A stretch of DNA of 45,015 nt from Chryseobacterium sp. YIM B08800. Its GTDB lineage: Bacteria; Bacteroidota; Bacteroidia; Flavobacteriales; Weeksellaceae. The stretch's first letter is position 1. Every line of letters begins with the position of its first letter. Position numbers and translations under genes: made by a program. Positions 25,120 through 34,291 of the stretch are shown piece by piece. The stretch spans positions 1 to 45,015 of the forward strand of contig NZ_JAPDKN010000008.1 of assembly GCF_026163565.1 (NCBI RefSeq), written 5' to 3'. Under the pieces are notes generated by a model. It made no database searches. It worked only from the letters and a program-made list of their open reading frames with translations, and was not told the origin of the DNA.

Positions 25120-26889
25120 CTAAAGTGGGCTTACAAGTGATAAGAACCATTCTTTTACTTCACCTTCCAAATGTGGAGCCAGTTTTTCTTCACATGTTTT
25201 ATGGTAAGAATTCAGCCAATTGATTTCATCCTCAGAAAGAATTTCTTTTACGATATCATTTTTAAAGAACGGGCAGAAAGTTAATGTTTCAAACTCGTAA
25301 AATGTACCGTGAATTGTAGTTTCGGATTCTTTTACAGCAATCAGGTTTTCATGACGGATTCCATAATCGCCTTCCAGATAATATCCCGGTTCATTTGAAA
25401 CGACCATTCCAACCAAAAGCTCCTGCGGATTCATATCTTTTCTGATATTTTGAGGACCTTCGTGAACGTTCATAAAACTTCCAACTCCATGACCTGTTCC
25501 GTGATTGTAATCTTTCCCATGCATCCATAAAGGAAGTCTTGCAATCGCGTCAAGCTGAACTCCTCTTGTCCCTTTTGGAAATTTCACCATCGATAAACGG
25601 ATCATTCCTTGTAAAACCAGAGTAGAATTGATTTTAAATTCTTCAGAAACAGCTCCCAAAGCTAAAGTTCTTGTAATATCTGTAGTTCCTTCTAAATATT
25701 GACCTCCAGAATCAACCAAAATACTTGCATCATTGGTCACTTCCTTGCTTCCTTCGCTTTTTGCAGAATAATGCATCATTGCACCGTTATCTTTATATCC
25801 AATGATACTTCCAAAACTTTCACCTACAAAATTTTCGCCTGCAGCACGGAATTCTCTCAGCTTTTTACCAATAGAATATTCGTTCATGGTTTCTTTTCCG
25901 GCATTGTGCGTTAACCAGTAAAGAAATTTTACCATTGCAACACCGTCTCTTACCATTACTTTTCTGAAACCTTCCAACTCAGTTTCATTTTTCTGAGCTT
26001 TCATCAGATTTCCTGGAACAGCAGCTTTTACAAATTTATTGTCAATTTTTAAAGCTTCAAAAATCGATTGGTTGCTATTTGGTGAGACTAAAATGTTTTC
26101 GTTTTTAATCGTTCTAAGATGATTGTAGAATTCTTCGTAAGGCATCATCTTTACGAATGATTCATCCATTTGTTTTCTTGCTTCAACCTCCATTTTTTCG
26201 AGATCTGTAAACAGAATTGCATCATTTTTAGTAATCAAAATATATCCTAAAAATACAGGATTGCTTTCTACATCACTTCCTCTTAAATTCAAGGTCCATG
26301 CAACATCATCAAGACTTGAGATGACATGAACGGTAACTTCCTGCTCTTCCATTTTTTGACGGATTGCAGAAATTTTATGAGTTACAGATTTTCCTGCTCT
26401 GTCAAGCGGATGTACAAAAATTGGATTTTTTGAAGGTGTTCCTCTTTCTTTCCAGACTTCTTTTAATAAAGGAGAATCTACTAAAGTTAAATTTTTTGCA
26501 TTCAGTTTTTGGTATAAAAGTTCCCAGTTTGAATGGGATGTTGCCAGAGCATTGACTGCCACTTTTCCGTTAGCTGGGATTTCAGAGATAATCCAATCAA
26601 TATAATTAGGAGTTCCTTCCATTCCGTCTTTGAAAAGGTCGATTCCTGAACCTGCCAATTCAATGGGAGCTTGTGTGAAATATCTTCCGTCTGTCCAAAG
26701 TCCGGCTTTATCTTTAGTAATTACCACAAAACCTGCAGAACCAAGAAAACCTGAAAGCCAGGCTCTTTCTTGCCATTCTTCGGGTAAATATTCGCTCATG
26801 TGAGGATCTGCAGAATATACTATAAATGCATCAACATTATTTTTCTGCATTTCTTCACGAAGAGCAGCTACTTTTTCCTTTGAAGTCAT
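25120..26889 (-). CDS. Aminopeptidase P family protein (Xaa-Pro aminopeptidase, M24B)
   Basis: A 589-residue cytoplasmic metallopeptidase that removes N-terminal residues preceding proline. Two creatinase-type N-terminal domains (about 1-310) precede the pita-bread M24 domain. Metal ligands are visible in LVDSGGQYLEGTTDITRT (two Asp), in HGTGHGVGSF (His), and in NEPGYYLEGDYGIRHEN (two Glu). The extra N-terminal domain and length near 590 match the three-domain eukaryotic-like cytosolic form rather than the shorter E. coli PepP. Monocistronic, with its own terminator. Confidence 0.92.
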   Translation of the reverse strand: MTSKEKVAALREEMQKNNVDAFIVYSADPHMSEYLPEEWQERAWLSGFLGSAGFVVITKDKAGLWTDGRYFTQAPIELAGSGIDLFKDGMEGTPNYIDWIISEIPANGKVAVNALATSHSNWELLYQKLNAKNLTLVDSPLLKEVWKERGTPSKNPIFVHPLDRAGKSVTHKISAIRQKMEEQEVTVHVISSLDDVAWTLNLRGSDVESNPVFLGYILITKNDAILFTDLEKMEVEARKQMDESFVKMMPYEEFYNHLRTIKNENILVSPNSNQSIFEALKIDNKFVKAAVPGNLMKAQKNETELEGFRKVMVRDGVAMVKFLYWLTHNAGKETMNEYSIGKKLREFRAAGENFVGESFGSIIGYKDNGAMMHYSAKSEGSKEVTNDASILVDSGGQYLEGTTDITRTLALGAVSEEFKINSTLVLQGMIRLSMVKFPKGTRGVQLDAIARLPLWMHGKDYNHGTGHGVGSFMNVHEGPQNIRKDMNPQELLVGMVVSNEPGYYLEGDYGIRHENLIAVKESETTIHGTFYEFETLTFCPFFKNDIVKEILSEDEINWLNSYHKTCEEKLAPHLEGEVKEWFLSLVSPL

Positions 26890-26959
26890 TTTTTTATCAA
26901 TTTTAAAGATGGAAAGTTACGAATTAATGCTGATTTCAAGAGTAAAAAATGGACAAAGT

Positions 26960-27125
26960 TTGAAGGAGTTTGTTGGATGTTGGAAGCGGGGAGAGGGAAG
27001 TTAATTAGAAATATAAAATTAGATTTTCGATTTTTTTATAATTTTTTTAATTCAATAATGACTATTTAATTATAAAGAAACGAGCAACTACTTCCTGCTC
27101 CCTCATCAAGCATCCAAGCCTTTTA
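26960..27125. repeat. Intergenic filler with imperfect inverted words
   Basis: The 303-nt gap upstream of the DUF6526 gene has no credible ORF. It holds GTTGGATGTTGGAAGCGGGG near 26970 and, about 110 nt later, a loose inverted counterpart CTTCCTGCTCCCTCATCAAG. Between them the sequence is nearly all A and T. Confidence 0.4.
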
Positions 27126-27192
27126 GATACCACATCATAATCTTCATTACGGGAAATTTATTTTTTGGAAAGATTATTGCAGTATCGGCAAT

Positions 27193-27630
27193 ATGGGAAC
27201 GCAAAACTATAATAACCACTTAAAATTTTATCCGCCGCATCATTTTATTTACCTGCCATTGTTGCTCATCGCAGAGATCTTTGGGGTTTATAAAATCTTC
27301 GCAGATTCCGAAAACCAACTTTTATGGTTGCTGTTTTCGATCATCATATTTTTAATTCTTTATTTAGGAATTATGGTGCGCCAACATTACGCATTGGGAC
27401 TGCAAAACCGTTTGGTAAGGCTCGAATTTAAGCAAAGATATTTTGAACTGTTCAACAAAAGATCAGATGAGGTGGAAGAAAAGCTTAGTTTTGGTCAGAT
27501 TGCTGCTTTGAGATTTGCTTATGATGAAGAATTTAAAGAGCTTTTATATAAAGCTTTAAACGAAAATATTTCGGGAGATCAAATCAAAAAATCTATTAAA
27601 AAATGGAGACCAGATCACCATCGAATTTAA
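27193..27630 (+). CDS. DUF6526 family membrane protein
   Basis: A 145-residue protein beginning QNYNNHLKFYPPHHFIYLP, the characteristic N-terminus of DUF6526. Two hydrophobic helices (about 18-37 and 43-62) form a hairpin, followed by a charged cytoplasmic region ending KKWRPDHHRI. Function unknown. It is 28 nt upstream of a short lipoprotein gene and then topoisomerase IB, so these three may form an operon. Confidence 0.75.
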   Translation: MGTQNYNNHLKFYPPHHFIYLPLLLIAEIFGVYKIFADSENQLLWLLFSIIIFLILYLGIMVRQHYALGLQNRLVRLEFKQRYFELFNKRSDEVEEKLSFGQIAALRFAYDEEFKELLYKALNENISGDQIKKSIKKWRPDHHRI

Positions 27631-27658
27631 AATAATTAACAACCTAAATTATATTACT

Positions 27659-27826
27659 ATGAAAAAGTGGACTTTATACAGCATGACTATTCTTAGTTTA
27701 ATGCTACTTACAAGCTGCGAAGCTGTGGAAACAATCTTTAAGGCCGGAATGTGGTGGGGAATCATTTTGGTTGTCGGCGTAGTAGGGATTTTAGTATGGC
27801 TATTTTCTCGGGGTAAGAACTCTTAA
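27659..27826 (+). CDS. Small lipoprotein with one membrane helix, 55 residues
   Basis: The ORF starts MKKWTLYSMTILSLMLLTSCEAVE. The lipobox LTSC predicts lipidation at Cys20. After a short stretch (EAVETIFKAG) comes a strongly hydrophobic helix GIILVVGVVGILVWLF and a basic end. Similar short proteins in Bacteroidota are sometimes labelled phosphatidate cytidylyltransferase, but this protein has no CDP-transferase motif and is far too short for that enzyme. The gene is 9 nt before topoisomerase IB. Real coding is supported by the lipobox and operon spacing. Function unknown. Confidence 0.72.
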   Translation: MKKWTLYSMTILSLMLLTSCEAVETIFKAGMWWGIILVVGVVGILVWLFSRGKNS

Positions 27827-27835
27827 CCAAATTTT

Positions 27836-28939
27836 ATGGAACAATCAGACTTAGAGATTATTTCTCATCTTAAGCCATCGAAGATTGTGAAAATTATGAA
27901 AGATCCGGTAGCTTCTGCAAAGGCAGTGAATCTTATTTACACTTCCGATGCAGAAACTTCCGGTATTATTCGTAGAAAAAGAGGCAAAAAGTTTCAGTAC
28001 TTTAAAGAAGGCGAAAAGATTAAGGATAAAGAAGAGATCAAGCGTATTAATGGTTTGGTAATTCCTCCGGCTTGGGAAAATGTTTGGATTTGTGCTTTAG
28101 ACAACGGTCATCTTCAGGCAACAGGTTTTGACGTAAAAAATAGAAAACAATATCGATATCATTCTCTTTGGAGCGCATTGAGAAATCATACGAAATTTTA
28201 CAGAATGCTGCAGTTTGGTTATGCTTTGCCAGAAATTCGTTTGCAGCTTGAAAAAGATTTAGCTTTAAGAAATTTTGAAAAGCGAAAAATTCTGGCTTTG
28301 ATTGTCAGTTTAATGCAACGTACCAATATTCGTATTGGTAATAATATTTACGAAAAGCTCTACGGTTCTTTTGGTTTGACTACTTTAAAAGGGAAACACG
28401 TAAAAGTTGAAGGACAAAAAATTAATTTCTCATTTAAAGGTAAAAAAGGTGTGATGCATAATGTCAATCTTAAAAGCAAAAGATTGGCAAAACTAATTAT
28501 AAAATGCAAAGAGATTCCTGGGAAAGAGCTGTTTCAATATGTTGATGACGAGGGAAAAAGACATTCTGTAGATTCGGGAATGGTGAATGATTATATTAAA
28601 GAAATTAGCGGTGAAGATTTTACAGCAAAAGATTTCAGAACGTGGTCTGGAACGGTGAATGCTTTAATTGCTTTTAGAGAAATCGGCTACGCTGAAAATA
28701 ATTCTCAGTATAAAAAGAAAGTAAAAGCTGCATTAGATATTGTTGCAGAACATCTGGGAAATACAAGTACAGTTTGCAGAAAATATTATGTACATCCTTT
28801 AGTCATCAACCTTTACGAAAACAATACCATCAAAAAATATCTTGACGAGCTTGAAGTAATTGAAGAAAACGACGGGAAAGCTGATCTTACACATGAAGAG
28901 AAATTGGTTTTAAAAATTCTGGAAAAAGAAAAGATGTAA
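27836..28939 (+). CDS. DNA topoisomerase IB (poxvirus/bacterial type)
   Basis: A 367-residue type IB topoisomerase that relaxes supercoils through a 3'-phosphotyrosine intermediate. The N-terminal DNA-binding part includes IPPAWENVWICALDNGHLQATGFD, and the catalytic part has RTNIRIGN, FGLTTLKGKHV, KDFRTWSGT and finally STVCRKYYVHP. The nucleophile is most probably Tyr318, immediately before VHP. Full length for the bacterial family. Ends without a terminator; the next 210 nt hold repeats. Often an accessory enzyme in bacteria and not essential. Confidence 0.9.
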   Translation: MEQSDLEIISHLKPSKIVKIMKDPVASAKAVNLIYTSDAETSGIIRRKRGKKFQYFKEGEKIKDKEEIKRINGLVIPPAWENVWICALDNGHLQATGFDVKNRKQYRYHSLWSALRNHTKFYRMLQFGYALPEIRLQLEKDLALRNFEKRKILALIVSLMQRTNIRIGNNIYEKLYGSFGLTTLKGKHVKVEGQKINFSFKGKKGVMHNVNLKSKRLAKLIIKCKEIPGKELFQYVDDEGKRHSVDSGMVNDYIKEISGEDFTAKDFRTWSGTVNALIAFREIGYAENNSQYKKKVKAALDIVAEHLGNTSTVCRKYYVHPLVINLYENNTIKKYLDELEVIEENDGKADLTHEEKLVLKILEKEKM

Positions 28940-28974
28940 GAATGTGAATTGTGAAAGCTCGATTCGCTTTGCTT

Positions 28975-29073
28975 GTCAATTTTTTGATTAAAATTTAACT
29001 TAATTCATTTAAAATTCACCCTTTACTTGCAAAGCAAAATTGACAATCGACTTTTCACTTGCAAAGCAAAATT
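28975..29073. repeat. Direct and inverted repeats between topoisomerase IB and pruA
   Basis: ACTTGCAAAGCAAAATT occurs twice, at 29025-29041 and 29057-29073, with a 32-nt period. GTCAATTTT (28975-28983) is inverted at 29036-29044. The gap has no gene. Confidence 0.6.
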
Positions 29074-29111
29074 CACCTTTGACAATTATTCAAAATAAAT
29101 TTTAAATGTTG

Positions 29112-29119
29112 TAAATTTG
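29112..29119 (+). promoter_or_regulatory. -7 box of pruA
   Basis: TAAATTTG matches TAnnTTTG and lies 32 nt before the ATG. A TTTG at 29078-29081 is 30 nt upstream, longer than usual spacing, so the -33 assignment is uncertain. Confidence 0.5.
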
Positions 29120-29151
29120 TAAAAAAGCAAAAATTAAACAATACAACTCAT

Positions 29152-30777
29152 ATGTCAAAAGCAATTTCGCAAGTACCATTTGCAGTAAATGAGCCGGTAA
29201 CTTCTTACGAACCGGGATCAGCAGAAGTAAAATCTCTTCTTGCAACTTACAAAAAAATGTGGGCAGAAAAGATAGAAATCCCAATGGTGATCAATGGTAA
29301 AGAAGTAAAAACAGGTGATACTGTAAAGCTTCAGTCTCCACAAGATCATGCACACGATTTTGGTTTTTATCATAAAGGAACGATGCAGCATGTAGATGAT
29401 GCCATCAATACCGCTTTAGCAGCAAAAAAACAATGGAACGAGCTTGGATGGGAACACCGTGCAGCAATTTTCTTAAAAGCAGCTGACCTTTTAGCTGGAC
29501 CTTACAGAGACGTTATCAATGCAGCAACAATGATCGGACAGTCTAAAAACGTTCATCAGACTGAAATAGACGCAGCTTGTGAATTCATCGATTTCTTGAG
29601 ATTCAATGTAGAATTTATGACAGAAATGTATTCTGAGCAACCGGTTTCCGATGCAGGAATCTGGAATAGAGTAGAGTACAGACCGTTGGAAGGATTCTGT
29701 TTTGCAGTAACTCCATTTAACTTTACAGCAATTTCAGGAAACTTGCCAACTTGTATGGCAATGCTTGGAAACGTTGTAGTTTGGAAACCTTCAGATAAGC
29801 AAATCTATTCTGCAAAAGTAATTATGGATGTGTTGATCGAAGCGGGTCTTCCTGCAGGGGTTATTAACATGATTTTTACAGACGGAAAAGAAACTGCTGA
29901 GAAAGTAATGGCTCACAGAGATTTTGCAGGGCTTCACTTTACAGGTTCTACAAAAGTTTTCCAAGGAATGTGGAAAATGATTGGGGACAATATTCACAAC
30001 TACAGAACGTATCCAAGAATTGTTGGAGAAACTGGAGGAAAAGATTTCGTAATTGCTCATCCTTCTGCAAATGTAGAAGCTGTTGCAACGGCTTTGGTAA
30101 GAGGTGCTTTCGAATATCAGGGACAAAAATGTTCTGCTGCTTCAAGAGCTTATATTCCTCAATCTCTTTGGGCTGATGTAAAAAAAGTAATGGAATCTCA
30201 GATTACTTCAATTAAAGTAGGTTCTCCGGAAGATCCTTCAAACTTTGTGAATGCAGTGATCGATAAAAATTCTTTTGAAAAATGTAAAGGTTATATCGAC
30301 AGAGCAAATGCTTCAGATGTTGCAACCGTTGTAATCGGTGGTAAAGCTGATGATTCTAAAGGATGGTTCGTATATCCAACAGTTATTGAAACTACAGATT
30401 CTCAATATGAAAGTATGGTTGAAGAAATCTTTGGTCCTATCTTATCTGTTTTCGTTTATGAAGATGCAGACTGGTCTGAAACTTTAAAAGTTGTTGATTC
30501 TTCTTCTCCTTATTCATTAACGGGTTCTGTATTTTCACAATGCAGATACGCAACTCAGGAAGCTTTCAAAGCGTTAGAAAATGCATCAGGGAACTTCTAT
30601 ATCAATGACAAACCAACTGGTGCAGTTGTTGGTCAGCAACCTTTCGGTGGAGGTAGAGCTTCAGGAACAAACGACAAAGCTGGTTCTAAAATGAACTTAC
30701 TAAGATGGACTTCTGTAAGATCTATCAAAGAAACTTTTGTTTCTCCTAAAGATTACAAATACCCATATCTTGGTTAA
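29152..30777 (+). CDS. pruA: L-glutamate gamma-semialdehyde dehydrogenase (P5C dehydrogenase)
   Basis: A 541-residue NAD-dependent aldehyde dehydrogenase for the second step of proline degradation, giving glutamate. The general base is in VGETGGKD and the nucleophile Cys327 in GQKCSAASR. Other signatures are PFNFTAISGNLP, FTGSTKVF and EEIFGPILSVFVY. The N-terminus and length match the monofunctional 543-residue form found in Bacteroidota, not the bifunctional PutA. The proline dehydrogenase gene is not in this window. Confidence 0.93.
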   Translation: MSKAISQVPFAVNEPVTSYEPGSAEVKSLLATYKKMWAEKIEIPMVINGKEVKTGDTVKLQSPQDHAHDFGFYHKGTMQHVDDAINTALAAKKQWNELGWEHRAAIFLKAADLLAGPYRDVINAATMIGQSKNVHQTEIDAACEFIDFLRFNVEFMTEMYSEQPVSDAGIWNRVEYRPLEGFCFAVTPFNFTAISGNLPTCMAMLGNVVVWKPSDKQIYSAKVIMDVLIEAGLPAGVINMIFTDGKETAEKVMAHRDFAGLHFTGSTKVFQGMWKMIGDNIHNYRTYPRIVGETGGKDFVIAHPSANVEAVATALVRGAFEYQGQKCSAASRAYIPQSLWADVKKVMESQITSIKVGSPEDPSNFVNAVIDKNSFEKCKGYIDRANASDVATVVIGGKADDSKGWFVYPTVIETTDSQYESMVEEIFGPILSVFVYEDADWSETLKVVDSSSPYSLTGSVFSQCRYATQEAFKALENASGNFYINDKPTGAVVGQQPFGGGRASGTNDKAGSKMNLLRWTSVRSIKETFVSPKDYKYPYLG

Positions 30778-30824
30778 TAAGTAATGAATAATTGGCAATG
30801 AGTAATTTTTGCCTGTATAAATAT

Positions 30825-30854
30825 AGCCTCGGAATTTTATTTCGGGGCTTTTTT
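30825..30854 (+). terminator. Terminator of pruA
   Basis: Stem AGCCTCGGA / TTCGGGGCT (two G-U pairs) with loop ATTTTAT is followed by a T run. Confidence 0.75.
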
Positions 30855-30901
30855 ATTATAAGATATTAGAATTTTTAAAATCAAATATTTTGAATGACAG
30901 A

Positions 30902-30945
30902 GTCCTGAAAGGACGATTTATCAAAGCATCGGGTAAAGCCCGATG
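30902..30945. repeat. Paired small palindromes
   Basis: GTCC-TGAAA-GGAC (30902-30914) and CATCGGG-TAAAG-CCCGATG (30927-30945) stand 12 nt apart. Neither is followed by T residues. They sit between convergent pruA and the ABC operon and resemble dispersed palindromic units. Confidence 0.6.
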
Positions 30946-30961
30946 AAATAATCAAGTAAAA

Positions 30962-30990
30962 CAAAAAAGTGACTCATTTGAATCACTTTT
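30962..30990 (-). terminator. Terminator of the ABC transporter operon
   Basis: Stem AAAGTGA / TCACTTT (30966-30972 with 30983-30989) followed on the minus strand by six T residues, 24 nt after the permease stop. Confidence 0.7.
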
Positions 30991-31014
30991 AATTTTGAAT
31001 AATATAAAATAAAT

Positions 31015-31860
31015 CTACCAGTCTCTTTTCTTTAGAATCAAATAAGATCCTACAATAAATAAAGCACACCAAACCAAACATGCAATAAGACTTTCTGTAG
31101 GGTAAGTAAACTCATATTTTAAACCGAGCATTTTAGCCATATTTAATCTCAACATCGGGTTTGGAATTAAATTAGACATACTTTCCAAAGGGAAAAGCTT
31201 GCTAAAGAAAAATTCATGTTGTAGAATTTCGTTTCGCTGAGCAGCCTGTGTTCCTGCTACTTTAGTGTAAGTTTCAATTCCGCCAAGAATAGATTCCCCA
31301 ACCCAAATTACAAAAAATGCAAGGAAAACAAAGATCGATTTTCTTAAAAGAATTGATAAAAACATTAGAAAACAAAAGAACGCAAACAGTTTTAAAAAAT
31401 AATTTCCAATGAAAAACATTTCTTTATAAACCAATGCTGATTCTGTAGTTTTTGAATATTTTAGACCTAAAAACAAAGTAATAGCAAATACAATAATTGT
31501 TGAAATTATTGTAAAAATACTAATCGTTAGTAACTTTGATCCAATAAATTCTTCTCTGCTTAAACCATCAATTGTATTCTGCTTAAACATTCTGTTGCTG
31601 AATTCCTGACAGATTGAGAAAACTATAATTAATCCTAAAAATATTTTTAATAATGCTACTATGTATGTGGTAAAGTTCCAAATTTCAGGAAAGTTATACA
31701 TTCCTTGTTCTTTTAAATTGATGGTATCTCCGAAAAGTTTCAGATCAATTAAACCAATACAAAGAAAGATCACCAAAATAGCAAAATACATAATGGTAAA
31801 AACCTTGAAAGGTGTATAATTCAGATTTTTATAATATTCTAATTTTAATAATTTCATCAT
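31015..31860 (-). CDS. ABC transporter permease
   Basis: A 281-residue membrane protein with about six hydrophobic helices. It resembles the ABC-2 type permeases that pair with NatA/CcmA-like ATPases. The first Met-Met follows the ATPase stop by 2 nt, so translation is probably coupled. A larger soluble segment (about 195-240) lies between helices. Substrate unknown; antibiotic peptide, lipid or sodium export are options for the family. Confidence 0.82.
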   Translation of the reverse strand: MMKLLKLEYYKNLNYTPFKVFTIMYFAILVIFLCIGLIDLKLFGDTINLKEQGMYNFPEIWNFTTYIVALLKIFLGLIIVFSICQEFSNRMFKQNTIDGLSREEFIGSKLLTISIFTIISTIIVFAITLFLGLKYSKTTESALVYKEMFFIGNYFLKLFAFFCFLMFLSILLRKSIFVFLAFFVIWVGESILGGIETYTKVAGTQAAQRNEILQHEFFFSKLFPLESMSNLIPNPMLRLNMAKMLGLKYEFTYPTESLIACLVWCALFIVGSYLILKKRDW

Positions 31861-31862
31861 GA

Positions 31863-32765
31863 TTAATTAGTGTTTTTTACAAGTTCAAGGAATTGATTTT
31901 CAAGCGATTGTTTTTTCTTAGCCAAGTGCGACAAGAAAATACCTTTTTCAGCAAGTTTCTGGTTTAAGGTTGATGCAGAAATCGATGCATCATCACGAAC
32001 CTGTGCTTTTACGAGTTCACCTTCTGTAGAAATCGAAGTAAACCATTGAAGTTCTTCCAAGGCATGCAAAAGTGCAGAATTATTATCCGCTTTCAATTCA
32101 AAAAAGCCTTGGTTGCTGGTAATTTCATCTACTCTTCCCGAATAAATTGCGTTACCTTCTTTTAAAACGATTACATGACTGCAAATCTTTTCTATTTCAT
32201 CTAAAAGGTGACTTGCAATAATAATGGTAATGCCTTGTTTTGCGATCGATCCGATAATTTCTCTAATCTGAATAATTCCTTCAGGATCTAAACCGTTTGT
32301 TGGTTCATCCAAAATCAAAACTTCAGGATTATTGAGCAAAGCAGAAGCAATTGCCAAACGTTGCTTCATTCCCAAAGAAAAGGTTTTAAACGTATCTTTT
32401 TTTCTTTCTAAAAGCTTAACTGTGTTTAAAACTTCATCAATTCTCGAAAAAGGAGTTCCTTTGATCTCGGCAACAATTTTCAGATTGGTTTCTGCACTTA
32501 AGTAAGGGTAGAAGTTGGGTTGCTCAATAATGGCTCCGATTTTTTTAAGCGTTTCAGGAGTTGTTCCTTTTTGCCCAAACCAAAACCAGTCGCCGCTTGT
32601 AGGATTGATTGTTGAAAGCAGCATCCCGAAAGTAGTAGATTTTCCACTTCCGTTGGGACCGAGAAGACCGTAAACATTACCTCTTTCTACATCAAAAGAA
32701 ATATTGTTGACTACGACTCTTTTGAATTTTTTCGTCAGATTCTTTACTGATAAAATTTTTTCCAT
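31863..32765 (-). CDS. ABC transporter ATP-binding protein
   Basis: A 300-residue ATPase of the CcmA/NatA/BcrA export group. Walker A is GPNGSGKST (about 36-44), the signature is FSLGMKQRLAIAS, Walker B VLILDEPTNGLDPEG, and the H loop IIASHLLDEI. A C-terminal extension of about 80 residues has no clear motif. It is the first gene of a two-gene operon with the permease. Confidence 0.92.
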   Translation of the reverse strand: MEKILSVKNLTKKFKRVVVNNISFDVERGNVYGLLGPNGSGKSTTFGMLLSTINPTSGDWFWFGQKGTTPETLKKIGAIIEQPNFYPYLSAETNLKIVAEIKGTPFSRIDEVLNTVKLLERKKDTFKTFSLGMKQRLAIASALLNNPEVLILDEPTNGLDPEGIIQIREIIGSIAKQGITIIIASHLLDEIEKICSHVIVLKEGNAIYSGRVDEITSNQGFFELKADNNSALLHALEELQWFTSISTEGELVKAQVRDDASISASTLNQKLAEKGIFLSHLAKKKQSLENQFLELVKNTN

Positions 32766-32909
32766 GTAGTATATTGTATGTACTATGAGTTTCTCTTTTT
32801 TGTGAAATGTTACAAAGAAGATTAATTTTAATATAAATGATGAATGATAAATGATGAATACTTTTAGCTAACAACAAATAACTAACAACCAACAACCAAT
32901 TTTTTTCAT

Positions 32910-32917
32910 TACATTTG
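32910..32917 (+). promoter_or_regulatory. -7 box of the AAA ATPase gene
   Basis: TACATTTG fits the -7 consensus and lies 16 nt before the ATG. Upstream is a word-repeat filler (32840-32900, AACAACCAACAACC). Confidence 0.5.
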
Positions 32918-32933
32918 ATTTAAAGATGTTTGT

Positions 32934-34283
32934 ATGAAGTTAATTGAACTTGCAAAAGAATTAAAGGTTTCTGCAGAAGCCATCAAACAGTTTATTCAGG
33001 ATTTTGATCTTGATTTGATAGACTGTATTTCTACTCAATTTGAAGTGAAAGAAGATTTTGAAAAATTCGCCCGTGAAAATGTAGACTTTTTGAAAATATA
33101 TGAAAAAGATTTAGATGAAAATAAAACAGTTGAGCAAATTGCAGAAACCATTAATCAGCCTAAAGAAAAAATAGAAAAAGCGATTGAAGAAATCCCTTCA
33201 AATATTTTTGATAACGGATTGTTTCGTTCTTCGATCTCGAGTTATAGGATCGATCAGAAATTAGGCGGAAATTACAAATTTGTCTATAATTATTTCGGAA
33301 ATAAAACCAAGCTTCAGCAAAGAGATTTTATCGGTTACAGAGATCTTTTCTTTTATATTTCAGATGTTTTAGAACCGTTTTTAAATCCTCAGCAAACCAA
33401 AGACTGGGGAATTCACAAACCTGCAGGAATAATTTTGTATGGACCTCCAGGAAGTGGAAAAATATTTTGGGCGAATAAAATTGCCGAAATCATCAATTAT
33501 AAATTTAAAGAAGTTAAAAAACATTACCTCGGTACTTCATTTATTGACGGAAATCAAACCAATTTCAATGATTTTTTGGTATCGATGATGAACGAAGATA
33601 GAGTGTTGCTTTTCCTTGATGATTTTGATGAAATTATGATGGAAAGAAATGCAGAAAATAATGTGGCTTCCTGCAATCTCGAAACTCAGGAGATTATTCT
33701 TCATCACGTTTCAAAATTTGAAAGTGAAGGGGTTTTGATGGTGGGTTCTGCCAATTCTGTTGTTGATATTAATGAAGAAATTCTGGCACCGGGAAGATTT
33801 GATGTTTTAGTTCCGATATTCCCACCAAATGCAGCCGAAAGATCAGAAATCATTCTCTATTCGATGACCAAAAATCTGGATAAAGATTCTCTGCTTTTCA
33901 AAATTCTTAAAAATAATAAAGCAGATAAAATTCCTTTCTGGACAGAAACGGTTGCAAAAATGAAGGTTTTCAGCAATACGATGCTTATCGATTTTACCCA
34001 AAGTTTAAAAAAGAGAATTAAAAACCGTTACCAAAGAACTAAAGATGAAAAACTAAAAATTGATGAAACTCTTCTCAACGGTGCTTTACGTGATGCTGCA
34101 GCAAAATTAACTGAAGAATATCTTAATCAGATTGCCCAGTTTTTAAATGATGTGATTATCAATAATCTTGATGATTTCCAGATGAGAATTCACTCGCTAA
34201 AAGCTGAACTGGAAACCTATCAAACGGTGGAAGAGCCAAGAAGAGAAATTGGTTTTATGCATAATGATGAAGATAAGGAATAA
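32934..34283 (+). CDS. AAA family ATPase with an altered Walker A
   Basis: A 449-residue AAA protein. Residues 1-50 (IELAKELKVSAEAIKQFI) resemble the small helical N-terminal domain of IF-2. The AAA module follows: Walker A GPPGSGKI (about 170-177), Walker B VLLFLDDFDE, sensor 1 in VGSANSV, and the GRFD arginine-finger region in ILAPGRFDVL. The residue after the Walker A lysine is isoleucine (ATA, Ile177) where Thr or Ser is expected to hold magnesium. Other motifs look intact, so ATP binding may remain while hydrolysis may be weak. A helical C-terminal part of about 130 residues completes it. Partner and function unknown. Confidence 0.78.
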   Translation: MKLIELAKELKVSAEAIKQFIQDFDLDLIDCISTQFEVKEDFEKFARENVDFLKIYEKDLDENKTVEQIAETINQPKEKIEKAIEEIPSNIFDNGLFRSSISSYRIDQKLGGNYKFVYNYFGNKTKLQQRDFIGYRDLFFYISDVLEPFLNPQQTKDWGIHKPAGIILYGPPGSGKIFWANKIAEIINYKFKEVKKHYLGTSFIDGNQTNFNDFLVSMMNEDRVLLFLDDFDEIMMERNAENNVASCNLETQEIILHHVSKFESEGVLMVGSANSVVDINEEILAPGRFDVLVPIFPPNAAERSEIILYSMTKNLDKDSLLFKILKNNKADKIPFWTETVAKMKVFSNTMLIDFTQSLKKRIKNRYQRTKDEKLKIDETLLNGALRDAAAKLTEEYLNQIAQFLNDVIINNLDDFQMRIHSLKAELETYQTVEEPRREIGFMHNDEDKE

Positions 34284-34291
34284 TCTGAAAA

